The notes beneath the pieces are model-generated. The model did no database searches and was not told the origin of the DNA. It saw nothing but the letters and a program-made list of their open reading frames with translations. This document shows positions 9,001 to 15,632 of a DNA stretch of 36,901 nt, piece after piece. This DNA comes from a bacterium. Lineage in GTDB: Bacteria; SZUA-182. The stretch is from assembly GCA_003230635.1 (NCBI GenBank), contig QIFF01000045.1:1-36901 (forward strand), given 5' to 3'. How positions within the stretch are numbered: the stretch's first letter is position 1; every line of letters begins with the position of its first letter. Made by a program: the position numbers and the translations under genes.

Positions 9001-9204
9001 GCCATCTATCTTGGGGGAAACAATGTGCTCTCCCGGTGGTATGACTTTGAGAATATCCTGAGGCGCAACAGTGCGGTATCTTCCCGCCACCTGACTTTTA
9101 TAGATTGCAATGCGTTCGGCCAGTTTCTTGTCAGGGATCGACCCCGGCGGGGATATGCGGCCTGTGCCCAACTGTTTCCAATGTATTTTCTCTTGTGCAA
9201 TCAT
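6082..9204 (-). CDS. Fusion of an ATP-dependent DNA-ligase-type adenylyltransferase with a AAA+ ATPase
   Basis: 1040 residues. Residues 60-270 carry the nucleotidyltransferase motifs of ATP-dependent ligases: motif I K65-I-D-G (adenylated lysine), acidic E113 (LLLAGELY), motif III FAAFDLL (146-152), motif IV HEGVVVR (206-212) and motif V LKIK (219-222). A probable OB domain follows (DAVIVGMT onward). Residues about 350-770 are not recognised. Residues 776-1025 are one Cdc48/FtsH-like AAA+ domain: Walker A GPPGNGKT (818-825), Walker B IIMDEVDA, and arginine fingers RPGRIDR (about 932-938). Such AAA+ rings remodel or unfold proteins. I know of no standard ligase with this fusion. It overlaps the upstream Ku-like gene by 4 bp. 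Inferred role: sealing DNA ends with ATP-driven removal or remodelling of bound proteins. Ligase activity is untested, and RNA ligase is an alternative. Confidence 0.85.
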   Translation of the reverse strand: MIAQEKIHWKQLGTGRISPPGSIPDKKLAERIAIYKSQVAGRYRTVAPQDILKVIPPGEHIVSPKIDGETWFLSAGDGGAWLLSPSGKIISDVPVTEEAAGIFRKRHLLLAGELYANGQPTRPRVHDLHAALGGGAKAEIARLHFAAFDLLENGSNYQRRPFAERAQRLMKLLAGGRLCHSVPFEKTLNAGGVLRAYEQLVTRQGHEGVVVRSTDCQILKIKLEVSIDAVIVGMTCRTNGGIAELLLALQRPDGNFQLLGRVNTGFSEAERYDLWRRLQPLAAQSSYLAAARSGALFQFLKPQVVVETKCNDLLAVRSSGEPVRRMALEYHPENAWQPLRPMPAVSLINAVFRRIREDKTVGPDTTGMCQVTDLVPIADAGTIQNIQLPRSTVIKREVFYKDIAAGLCVRKVVAWKTNKENVDPLYPPYVVFFTDFTPGRSEPLKTQVRVASGMDKISALIENWQEEKITRGWSRQGLSDTEQRLSPLSLPTSCSTGKNFRLDMEISFARTPSVNFQVAVRRIRAMSHAGGLSMESDDKGRPRHYMLTFEQNTLVENIRRIENLYRLIGRWKGAEFLVNNDPLGYHDFQDVINSINDIAACWRMQKRNADGCRTALALCCKQIRFKPAPGFPGIAQEEPAWYAAGKFDGKVVSLDKDNLLNQLDTPFNEPLVICPFFDHQRVMERIKGLPEKLDPAQSNRWTMGYFIENNKPAWVFPKNIRRLPFGITLEAHSEQAQKTWPSVLPVAGIQNTQGAFGFITPSTSQAGSRNIPPTRYADVCGQDEAVELVRDYAELPLLHPELFQQVGVKPGRGILLWGPPGNGKTMLARAVAGESGAHIETISGPELLSKWLGDSERMLRETFQRAAGLAPSVIIMDEVDAVAGARSQPNASYLREIVSQLLVLMDGLSERGRILIIATTNLPDYLDPAILRPGRIDRRVFMGVPNKKGRVALFRKLLARMPVAGDVQATKLAALTNGFSGAEIEHLTNEAGLLAVKEAIAQNIPADTVRVCASHFLNAINNVKKHTKLFSPPTYLATHG

Positions 9205-9902
9205 CCCGGTTGTACCAATTCCAAATGAGATAGATGCAGTATCAAAAGATATTTTTTACCCCTGATACGGCCTTCCAGGAACCCTCGATAAGGCAAACCG
9301 TTACGTTCCAGCAGGAGGGGATATTTTCCCTGCAGTCCAGCCCCTAACAGTACCAGGGAGTCGGAGCGGTCAAGCTCTTTTGCCATGCCAAAGAGAAAAT
9401 CGAAGGTCAGTCCGTCAATGTGGCGGATTTGGTAATTACGGGTAAAGACAAAACGCCGGATTGCCTGCGAGCGCTTGAACATCTTTCCCGTCCAGACCAG
9501 GGGTTTCTCTGTGTCAACATTAGAGGGCGTATTCAGTGGCTGCCTGCGTTCGATTTCTTCACCGTTGGTATCCAGTACCACTTCTATTTCAGAGGCGGCA
9601 TAAAGCACCTGTCCCTGTGAATCCAGCAGCACCCGGTCGGTGGGGCCGGTCTTCCTCCCCGCCGCTTCCAGGTCAATCTCCGGATCGGCCTCCAGCAAGA
9701 CTTGAGCCAGTTCCCGGTCGCTGTTACAGCGGGTGCGCAGATAGTCGTAAGTTTGTGGTAGGGGCGTTTTGATAATCTTAGCCGCCGTTACAGGTCTTCC
9801 GTCATCAGTTTTAAACTGTATGGACGGTGCCGCCTCTTTTGGCTCCATGCGCACCCGTGCACTGCGACCCTTGTTATCGCTCAATCTAATCCATCGTGAC
9901 AT
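9201..9902 (-). CDS. Ku-like protein, larger subunit (divergent)
   Basis: 233 residues, not matching a family at sight. The C-terminal half can be aligned by eye, from memory, with bacterial Ku. FTRNYQIRH takes the place of the DRSYFLEP strand, and GMAKELDRSDSLVLLGAG the place of the LLAKTLAETDRMAIV helix-strand. KYPLLLERNG then GRIRGKKYLLILHL fits the last Ku strands. It is also distantly similar to the 196-residue protein encoded just upstream (TxxGRxxLxxxG..DxxGexxERxQpL region). It is sandwiched between that gene (13 bp gap) and the ligase-AAA gene (4-bp overlap). Expected role if Ku-like: ring-forming DNA-end binding and ligase recruitment. The Ku call is inference. Confidence 0.5.
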   Translation of the reverse strand: MSRWIRLSDNKGRSARVRMEPKEAAPSIQFKTDDGRPVTAAKIIKTPLPQTYDYLRTRCNSDRELAQVLLEADPEIDLEAAGRKTGPTDRVLLDSQGQVLYAASEIEVVLDTNGEEIERRQPLNTPSNVDTEKPLVWTGKMFKRSQAIRRFVFTRNYQIRHIDGLTFDFLFGMAKELDRSDSLVLLGAGLQGKYPLLLERNGLPYRGFLEGRIRGKKYLLILHLSHLELVQPG

Positions 9903-9915
9903 AACCCCGTACCCT

Positions 9916-10506
9916 CTATATCATTCCAAAATCTATATCGTCACCAACATCATAGCCATCTTCACCAATGTCCGGTGGCGAAAGATCAGCCTCCGCCAGC
10001 CCGATGAACCCAAATCCCGTCCGCTCCCCAATTAGCAAATAGCCCGCCTCGTTCCCAAGCAAAAAAACCCGGCGGCCATTATGTTCCGGCAGGCGATAAA
10101 TTGCTCCCTGAGACAACGATTCTTCCAATTCGGCGCAGATAAAAACCGGCTCCAGGGCATAGGCGCGGGTAATGCTGCATTCCAGCACATCGGCAGCCTC
10201 CACTGCCTGAACAACCTCCAGCGTCCTATTGATGTTTGATTCTCCCGGCTTTGCCGTTTCCCCCTCTGGGCTGATAAGCTGACTGCGCTCCACCACATCA
10301 CCCTGCTTATCCAGGTAAAGCATCGCCGAGCCGCCATTGGGGAGAATATGCCTTCCGTCCCGGGTCAGGGCCGCCCGTGAACACTCATGTCCTTGTCCAT
10401 CAACAGGTATCCGCCGTTTTGAGCCGTAAAGTTTTGAGCGGACAATTTTGCTGACCGTAAAGCTCGATCCCTTGCCCTCATAGGAAATCTCAAGTATCCG
10501 CCGCAT
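9916..10506 (-). CDS. Ku-like protein, smaller subunit (divergent)
   Basis: 196 residues with an acidic tail (DGYDVGDDIDFGMI). Compared from memory with mycobacterial Ku, several blocks coincide in order. GSSFTVSKIVRSKLYGS matches GSIAFGLVNVPVKVYSA. LYLDKQGDVVERSQL matches the YESxDGqmVaiTdddi strand region. LEVVQAVEAADVLECSI followed by TRAYALEP matches EVLEFVPAADVDPMMFDRSY-FLEP. The ribosome binding site AGGAGG lies 9 bp before ATG 10506. A close paralogue is at 36161-36754. Functional inference: DNA-end binding, possibly as a heterodimer with the 233-residue protein. No zinc or catalytic motif is seen. Confidence 0.52.
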   Translation of the reverse strand: MRRILEISYEGKGSSFTVSKIVRSKLYGSKRRIPVDGQGHECSRAALTRDGRHILPNGGSAMLYLDKQGDVVERSQLISPEGETAKPGESNINRTLEVVQAVEAADVLECSITRAYALEPVFICAELEESLSQGAIYRLPEHNGRRVFLLGNEAGYLLIGERTGFGFIGLAEADLSPPDIGEDGYDVGDDIDFGMI

Positions 10507-10533
10507 TGGGGGCGACCTCCTGGTTGACTTACC

Positions 10534-10728
10534 TCAGCTACCGACTTCAAATCCCTTAAAAATTCCCTCGGCATATTGCCCGGGATTTTTTTCAATCCAG
10601 GCGGCAGCCTCGGGAAACCCCAACTTCCCGGCCAATTTGATAACCATTGGCCGATGCAACATGTTAGTGAGTCCCGATTTGCGCACCGCGTCAATGCCCA
10701 GGAAAACGTTTTCAGGTATTGGAATCAT
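10534..10728 (-). CDS. DUF5049-like small phage-type protein
   Basis: 64 residues: VFLGIDAVRKSGLTNMLHRP, then MVIKLAGKLGFPEAAAWI and an EKNPGQYAEGIFKGFE end. This order (xxIRxsGxTNMfd..mVqrlA..lGFyE...yIeen...Y..fI..G) is that of DUF5049 proteins, small phage and mobile-element proteins of unknown function. It lies 27 bp upstream of the small Ku-like gene in the same orientation and is probably cotranscribed. The ribosome binding site is weak (AAGAAGA). Confidence 0.65.
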   Translation of the reverse strand: MIPIPENVFLGIDAVRKSGLTNMLHRPMVIKLAGKLGFPEAAAWIEKNPGQYAEGIFKGFEVGS

Positions 10729-10759
10729 AGTAAGTCTTCTTCTTTAAGAGGGGGAATTT

Positions 10760-11026
10760 TCATTGGTTTTCGTTTTCGGAAACATTTTTACAAGCCAATT
10801 GCCCCGCCAACTCCTTGATCATACAAGCAGGACATAGCTGCTTTTTCGCCATTAGCAGCTCTCTACCCAGCTCACTGATATCAACACCGATCTGCACAAG
10901 CACCTCCTCATCTTCCCCCGTCTCCGCCAATAGATCTCTCGCCATGGCGGACAGGCAGACCCCTTCTTTGATAATTCGTATAGCGAGGGTGTTTAAGAAA
11001 TCCCCTAATTCGGTAACATCATTCAT
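10760..11026 (-). CDS. Small helical hypothetical protein, first gene of the ligase-AAA operon
   Basis: 88 residues, predicted mostly helical (FLNTLAIRIIKEGVCLSAM; VQIGVDISELGRELLMAK), ending with a CPAC motif and a charged tail. AAAAGGA precedes ATG 11026. It lies 31 bp upstream of the DUF5049-like gene. I recognise no family. The single CxxC could bind metal only with a partner. Confidence 0.6.
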   Translation of the reverse strand: MNDVTELGDFLNTLAIRIIKEGVCLSAMARDLLAETGEDEEVLVQIGVDISELGRELLMAKKQLCPACMIKELAGQLACKNVSENENQ

Positions 11027-11101
11027 GATATATGAGTCCTTTTCAGAATAGAAATTTAGTCCGACAGGCTTCCATTATTGTGTAGAAATCCTAAAAAGCG
11101 G

Positions 11102-11197
11102 TTAAATTTTGTCCGCCAACAGCAACATAACCGGCATCAACCAAATTCCCAGCATAAAAGCGAGGAATTGGGCGGCCCTTAACATTCTTGGTGACAT
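11102..11197 (-). CDS. Possible 31-residue membrane peptide
   Basis: The frame begins MSPRMLRAAQFLAFML and continues GIWLMPVMLLLADKI, a single hydrophobic helix with basic residues at the start. GAGAGGAAG lies 8-12 bp before the ATG. Its size and profile fit a small membrane protein or a type I-like toxin. Nothing beyond coding potential, ribosome binding site and hydrophobicity supports it. Confidence 0.3.
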   Translation of the reverse strand: MSPRMLRAAQFLAFMLGIWLMPVMLLLADKI

Positions 11198-11237
11198 AGC
11201 AACATCACTTCCTCTCCCATACATTTTTCTCGCCTTT

Positions 11238-11276
11238 CAGAGGATAATTCATTCAAAATCAAGCAATTATCCTCTG
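11238..11276. repeat. 12-bp perfect inverted repeat
   Basis: CAGAGGATAATT at 11238-11249 and its exact complement at 11265-11276, separated by 15 bp. No T tract follows on either strand, so an operator or cruciform is more likely than a terminator. It lies in the 340-bp region between the divergent ligase-AAA and Xre-RES units. That region also has CACTTG/CAAGTG (11295-11316). Confidence 0.6.
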
Positions 11277-11375
11277 TCACTCCAAAGATACCTTCACTTG
11301 GCAAAAACATCAAGTGGAAAGTGATAGTTTAACTATTTAATTTCAAGTGGTTAGGTGTATAAATAGTTTATACTG

Positions 11376-11396
11376 GGGAGAGGCCTTTTCTCTCCC
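11376..11396. repeat. 7-bp perfect hairpin upstream of the Xre-RES pair
   Basis: GGGAGAG (11376-11382) and CTCTCCC (11390-11396) with a 7-base loop. There is no T tract. It could be an operator half-site pair or an RNA hairpin. The function is not evident. Confidence 0.4.
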
Positions 11397-11476
11397 GGTA
11401 AAACTCGATTTTGAAATTCAACCCCTACCTTAGTTTTAAGAGAAAGAAGTTTTTTGCCCAAGTGCCTCTTTTTTAT

Positions 11477-11505
11477 TTGACAAACATGACAATTTTCGCT
11501 AACAT
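11477..11505 (+). promoter_or_regulatory. Promoter of the Xre-RES pair
   Basis: TTGACA at 11477-11482, a 17-bp spacer, and TAACAT at 11500-11505 (4 of 6 matches). AAAGGAG and the antitoxin ATG (11540) follow. Confidence 0.55.
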
Positions 11506-11539
11506 TACGACAGAAGTCATAATACAAAGGAGATTTGAA

Positions 11540-11971
11540 ATGGAACTTGCAACTGTTGAAAAAATTTTGGGGGGACGTAAGACCCTCAGCAAACACCTGG
11601 AAAACGATATGGACCTAATCGAGCTATGCAAGAGCGGGGTGTCTAAAAAAGCTCTTTTAAGTCTTGCCAGCTATTTAAATATTTCGGTGCATCAGCTCAG
11701 TAGCCGGCTTCCTGTAACTGAACGCACGATACAAAGGTATTCATCCGCTACCTGCTTTAAAAAAAGCGTTTCCGAACAAATATTGTACATTGCTAAAGTT
11801 GCGGCTAAGGGGGTTGAAGTCTTTGGAGATAAGGAAAAGTTCCTCTTTTGGCTCAAACTCCCCAACAAAGTACTGGATAATAAAGCGCCGTTTAACTTGT
11901 TAGATACAAAACTGGGAGCAGATATGGTATTAGAAGAACTTGGTCGCATGGAATATGGAATCTTCGCTTAA
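11540..11971 (+). CDS. Xre/MbcA/ParS-type antitoxin of a RES toxin
   Basis: 143 residues from ATG 11540, chosen because AAAGGAG lies 7 bp upstream. A longer in-frame start at 11411 has no such site. The N-terminal half holds a helix-turn-helix (ALLSLASYLNISVHQLSSRL, then TERTIQRYS). The C-terminal part matches the toxin-binding domain of Xre-MbcA-ParS antitoxins (GDKEKFLFWLKLPNKVLD, then NLLDTKLGADMVLEELGR). It shares one base with the start of the RES gene. It should neutralise that toxin and autorepress the promoter at 11477. Confidence 0.9.
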   Translation: MELATVEKILGGRKTLSKHLENDMDLIELCKSGVSKKALLSLASYLNISVHQLSSRLPVTERTIQRYSSATCFKKSVSEQILYIAKVAAKGVEVFGDKEKFLFWLKLPNKVLDNKAPFNLLDTKLGADMVLEELGRMEYGIFA

Positions 11972-12429
11972 TGGAAGTCTATCGCATTGCTAAAGAAAAT
12001 AACATTTATGACCTGTCAGGCGCTGGAGCCAGGAGGTTCGGCGGAAGGTGGAATCTTGAGGGAACAAGTGTTATCTACACTTCGGAAAGCAGAGCGTTGG
12101 CCAGTCTGGAATACCTTGTACATGTACCGATTACACTGACCCCGAGCGGACTTAAGATAGCGGTTGTTCATGTGCCTGATGAAATAAAGCCAAAAGAAGT
12201 CTCTATTTCTGAATTGCCATATAACTGGAGAGATTATCCTGCGCCTCACGGGTTGGCTAAACTGGGCAGCAATTGGGTAAAATCTAAAAAAACACTTTTG
12301 CTTCGGGTGCCTTCGGCTCTTGTCTTAAATGAGTATAATATCCTCATCAATCCTGCACATGAAAATTTTAAACTTATTGAAGTCAGGTCTGCCGAAGACT
12401 TTAAGTATGATAACCGTTTGCTGGAATAA
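11971..12429 (+). CDS. RES-domain toxin (NAD+-degrading type)
   Basis: 152 residues, a full RES domain. The polar residues used by this family are visible: R26 (FGGRWN), Y36 (VIYTSES) and E47 (ASLEYLVH), with the downstream strand [19 protein letters not shown]. Characterised RES toxins (for example MbcT) degrade NAD+, arresting growth. The start codon overlaps the antitoxin stop (TAATG), so the two are translated together. The locus looks intact. Confidence 0.92.
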   Translation: MEVYRIAKENNIYDLSGAGARRFGGRWNLEGTSVIYTSESRALASLEYLVHVPITLTPSGLKIAVVHVPDEIKPKEVSISELPYNWRDYPAPHGLAKLGSNWVKSKKTLLLRVPSALVLNEYNILINPAHENFKLIEVRSAEDFKYDNRLLE

Positions 12430-12473
12430 TATTGCGAGCAAATATTACTTGTCGTTAAAAAAACAAGCCACGG

Positions 12474-12716
12474 GGGCAAGCGAATTAGCCGGCTTTTCTG
12501 GAATAAAGCCCGTACAATCGGCTGGCGGATCCACCAGCCGGCGTAGCTGGAGAAGCGAGCGCCCATATTAGGATTGAATTTCTCGATTGCTCTGATTAGC
12601 CCCAGATTGCCCTCCTGAATCAAATCAGCCAGCGGCAAACCACACCACTGGTATTTTTGGGCAATACTTATTACCAGAGCCAGTGTGACGGATAGCTTGA
12701 TGTAATCGGCAAAGAG
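12474..12716 (-). pseudogene. Fragment of a sigma-70 family factor (region 1.2 to 2.4)
   Basis: Translation on the minus strand gives [17 protein letters not shown], then [19 protein letters not shown], then [18 protein letters not shown] and SRLIRLP. This is the core-binding and -10 recognition region of primary-type sigma factors. Regions 3 and 4 are missing. After RLP (about 12474) the frame continues with unrelated sequence, and a stop lies upstream at 12717. It is a stranded fragment, apparently cut where the RES-toxin unit now sits. Confidence 0.8.
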
Positions 12717-12790
12717 TTAGAAGAGGAGAGTATCTGTTAAAAGTTAGACCGTTACACCATGTGTGTAAGGGGAAAAGAGGAGAATGGAGA

Positions 12791-12988
12791 TTGTCTTTTC
12801 AGTTGGTGCAGTATATAGACGATGACGGGGCAGAGCAATACGGATATCGTTTTGTTTGGATTAACCCGGATGAGAGGCAGGCCCGCAGACAAGCGATAAT
12901 CCCGTCCATAGAATGGATAAACGAACTCGTTAACGAGGCTAAGAACCGAGGCTGGGGTGATAGAGAAGGCTGCCAAATTTCCTTTTAA
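12791..12988 (+). CDS. Small conserved-type hypothetical protein
   Basis: About 65 residues from TTG 12791, which has AGAGGAG 8 bp upstream. An in-frame GTG at 12761 is an alternative. The sequence (LVQYIDDDGAEQYGYRFVW, then EWINELVNEAKNRGWG) looks like real coding sequence, of the kind of small phage or plasmid proteins with a DDDG..YGYRFxW core. The function is unknown. Its end overlaps the convergent HTH gene by 4 bp. Confidence 0.55.
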   Translation: MSFQLVQYIDDDGAEQYGYRFVWINPDERQARRQAIIPSIEWINELVNEAKNRGWGDREGCQISF

Positions 12989-13176
12989 CCTGAAGTCAGA
13001 CATCTTTTCTCCAGCCATTTTTGGAGCTTATCCTCAGGTATCCTTACTGTTCCGTAAATCTTATGGTAAGGCATGCCATAGGTCATGTAGCGCTCTACAG
13101 TTCTCGGCGACACCCGCAGAATCCCGGCTACTTCCATTTTGGTATAGAATTTGGTCATACCGATAGTGTTATTCAT
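12985..13176 (-). CDS. Small helix-turn-helix protein (excisionase/HTH_17 type)
   Basis: 63 residues: FYTKMEVAGILRVSPRTVER, then YGMPYHKIYGTVRIPEDKLQ and WLEK. This is the standard MerR-like winged HTH of small excisionase or phage regulator proteins (HTH_17). It overlaps the head-morphogenesis gene by 4 bp, so it is read from the phage late transcript. Possible roles are excisionase or transcriptional regulator. Confidence 0.82.
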   Translation of the reverse strand: MNNTIGMTKFYTKMEVAGILRVSPRTVERYMTYGMPYHKIYGTVRIPEDKLQKWLEKRCLTSG

Positions 13177-14069
13177 TTTTTCTTTGCCGATTCTTCAATT
13201 TGTTGCGGGGTTTTAATCGTGTCTGGTATTGTTGATAAAGAAAAACAACGACATAGCGGGTGCAAAGGCAATGCGGGGAGTTTGTCCAAAGGATACACCT
13301 TCCCATCCAAGGGGGCGCATTCCGGACAGGTGCGTTCGTCTTCCGCCGTCTGCCAGACAGCCTTTTCCACACCAACGGTATGGTAGAATTTAATCTGCCC
13401 CTGATTGTGCGCCCGGATGGTTTCAGTTCGGGCGATCAAGGTCATTCTGGTCTGGGCGGTTTTAAAGACGGTCTTACCCGCCCGACGGAAGGCTTCCTTG
13501 TCTTTAACCACGCTTCCCAAATCCTTGACAATATCCGGAGCGCCCTTGCCGGAGGCGATCCCCATTTGGATTTTCTGATTAATCCCGTCCGCCAGCTCCC
13601 TGCTGACATCCCCGGCCAGTTGGATATTAAAATTAGTCATAAAATCGAGCGCATGGGTATCCACAAGTTGAAAGACGTTGTTAGTCATTCTTTTGATGCC
13701 TTTATTGCTCAAATCCTTGTAAAATGGCAGCTTGCCTTTGACCAGGGCTTCGATGCTGTCGTACATGCCTTGTTTGTAGGTCGTCTTTATTGCTTTGGTT
13801 ATTATCAGGGAGTGATTCTTTTCCAACCCCCCTATAATCTCGCTAACCTGTTTTTGAAGCTGCTTGAGCGCCTTTTGATTTATCTTCTTGCCCCCGGTCA
13901 ACGAACCCAGATTGTCGTAGCGCAAGAGATTTAGTTTGACCTCTCTCTCGGCGGCCTCCAGCACATCAAGCAGGTTGTCGATCTGGGTTTGAGCGTACTT
14001 ATCACGCGCCTTAATCGCTTGTTCGGTGGCTTTTTTGATTAGTTCCGACTGTGTTTTACTTTTTGCCAT
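13173..14069 (-). CDS. Phage minor head protein (Mu F / SPP1 gp7 family)
   Basis: 298 residues from ATG 14069, which is preceded by AAGGGG. A longer frame overlaps the portal gene and is not supported. The N-terminal half is helical. The C-terminal 100 residues carry the Mu F/gp7 signature: TLIARTETIRAHNQGQ, then a zinc-like cluster ERTCPECAPLDGKVY and LHPLCRCF. These proteins enter the procapsid with the portal and help head assembly or DNA delivery. It overlaps the portal gene by 14 bp, as expected of a phage head module. Confidence 0.9.
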   Translation of the reverse strand: MAKSKTQSELIKKATEQAIKARDKYAQTQIDNLLDVLEAAEREVKLNLLRYDNLGSLTGGKKINQKALKQLQKQVSEIIGGLEKNHSLIITKAIKTTYKQGMYDSIEALVKGKLPFYKDLSNKGIKRMTNNVFQLVDTHALDFMTNFNIQLAGDVSRELADGINQKIQMGIASGKGAPDIVKDLGSVVKDKEAFRRAGKTVFKTAQTRMTLIARTETIRAHNQGQIKFYHTVGVEKAVWQTAEDERTCPECAPLDGKVYPLDKLPALPLHPLCRCFSLSTIPDTIKTPQQIEESAKKK

Positions 14070-15483
14070 TTTGATCCCCTTCATTTTCAGCCGGTGAAGC
14101 GGATAATCGCGTAGCGTAAATTTTATTGACATCCTCAATTTCCGCCCGAGCGATATTAGCGCGCTCCTTTTCCTTATCCAGCCCCAGCATCTCCTGAGCC
14201 GTCTCCACCGATATAATCCCGGCATTAACCATATCCACAATGGTCTTGGCGTCCGGGATATCCAGCGGCTTTTTGCGCTCATCCTCCCGCTTGGCGGTTT
14301 CCACTTCCGGCGATAAATCCATTTTCATTTGCAGGGAGTTTTTGGAAATAAGACCCCGGTCATATAATTCCAGCAGCAGCTTTTTGACATCCAGTTCATT
14401 GTTCATATCCAGTTCCGGGAAGATAAAATGGATGCTCTTTTCCTGGTAGCCGTGGATCTCCTGCCAGTCGTTAAAAATCCAGCGCAGGATGGCCTTGGCG
14501 TACTGCCTGATTTCTCTGACCATTATCAGCATCTTGCGGAAAGCGATGCCGGCGGTGGCAAAGTTCGGCCCCTCGGCATTGACTATGGCCCGGCTCATCC
14601 CCAGGGCCACGGCGATGTCTTCCTTTACGGACTGGAGGTCTTTTTGCACACTGAGTACTTCACCCTCAGCGCCGTGAGTGGAAACGTCCACGTAAAAGGG
14701 CACTACCACCCCGGAGCGTAAGTCCATTTTATTGAAAACGCCCCGGACGCTTTCAATCATTTTCTGATCCGGCACCACCAGTTTATGCCCGAACTGGCCG
14801 CCCACTTTAACCAGGCGCAGGGGGGTCGTCCAGCGCTTGGCGATGGCCTGCTGTGCTTTGCGGTAATCCCGTAATAACTCGATACTTTGGAACGCCGGCA
14901 GAATCATGGAGTTCCCCTGGGATGCGAAGGCCGGAGCGCGCAGTTTCAGGTGCAGCAACTGCTCGATCGGTAGTGTTATGCCGTTACCGACCCTTAAACC
15001 GTCATCGGGATATTGCTTGGCTTCCACCAGTTCACCCTGGATATATTTTGCCTTGATGGACAGTGGATTCAGGCACAGCGCCTGCTCAATGTCGTCGCCG
15101 GCTTTGTTGTATCGCTTGTATATAAAGCCTGAGCCTTTTACCATGATCTGGATTAGGGCGTCCGATATTAATTTATGCAGCTTCAAGCGTTCGGCCAGTT
15201 CAATCGCTTCCCACTTCACGTCCTCATCATCGCAGGTGATTTTCAGTTCGTCACTTAGGGAAAGTGTCTTCCAGGAATCAATGATATTGGCTACAATCGG
15301 CTCTTCCGTATAATATTCCCATGCCTTCTTCGCCCGCTCCTCCCAGGTGGCCGGGATGGCTTCCTTGACGTTAAGCTTGCTGAAAGCGCCCGAATCCAGG
15401 GCGGCGACAGTTCCCAACTGCCTGGGGGATATAGCTGTCATCTGAAGGTCGTTTGCCTTTTTGTTTTTGACTTTGTTTTTCAT
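14056..15483 (-). CDS. Phage portal protein
   Basis: 475 residues resembling tailed-phage portals. An alpha/beta N-terminus (WEYYTEEPIVANIIDSW) leads to the central stem region (LLRDYRKAQQAIAKRWTTPL), then a conserved-type ALGMSRAIVNAEGPNFATA segment, and a charged C-terminus. Portals form the dodecameric DNA-entry ring of the capsid. It lies directly upstream of the Mu F-like gene. The large-terminase gene, usually adjacent, is about 1.4 kb further upstream on this strand, separated by an opposite-strand cassette. Confidence 0.88.
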   Translation of the reverse strand: MKNKVKNKKANDLQMTAISPRQLGTVAALDSGAFSKLNVKEAIPATWEERAKKAWEYYTEEPIVANIIDSWKTLSLSDELKITCDDEDVKWEAIELAERLKLHKLISDALIQIMVKGSGFIYKRYNKAGDDIEQALCLNPLSIKAKYIQGELVEAKQYPDDGLRVGNGITLPIEQLLHLKLRAPAFASQGNSMILPAFQSIELLRDYRKAQQAIAKRWTTPLRLVKVGGQFGHKLVVPDQKMIESVRGVFNKMDLRSGVVVPFYVDVSTHGAEGEVLSVQKDLQSVKEDIAVALGMSRAIVNAEGPNFATAGIAFRKMLIMVREIRQYAKAILRWIFNDWQEIHGYQEKSIHFIFPELDMNNELDVKKLLLELYDRGLISKNSLQMKMDLSPEVETAKREDERKKPLDIPDAKTIVDMVNAGIISVETAQEMLGLDKEKERANIARAEIEDVNKIYATRLSASPAENEGDQNGKK

Positions 15484-15553
15484 GTCTCTACCTCAAAAAA
15501 GGGTTAAAGTTAAATTCCCTATGATAACAATCTCTTTAAAATCAACAAATTAC

Positions 15554-15582
15554 TTGATGTTTCCGCATTTGTACGGTAACAT
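15554..15582 (+). promoter_or_regulatory. Possible promoter of the plus-strand cassette
   Basis: TTGATG at 15554-15559, a 17-bp spacer, and TAACAT at 15577-15582, in the 150-bp gap between the divergent portal gene and the cassette. The match to consensus is modest. Confidence 0.4.
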
Positions 15583-15632
15583 TGGAAGTGACAATGAACA
15601 TTTATTAACAACCACTTACAGGAGAAAGCACC

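Noticed and set aside
11109..11324. A 71-codon plus-strand frame
   Set aside because: No ribosome binding site, crosses the inverted repeats, and composition is not protein-like.
13260..13934. A 224-codon plus-strand frame
   Set aside because: It is the antisense shadow of the Mu F-like gene, whose zinc cluster and family motifs are clear.
14070..14282. Extended N-terminus of the Mu F-like protein
   Set aside because: This part overlaps the portal gene in another frame, is Trp/Arg-rich nonsense, and a good ribosome binding site supports ATG 14069.
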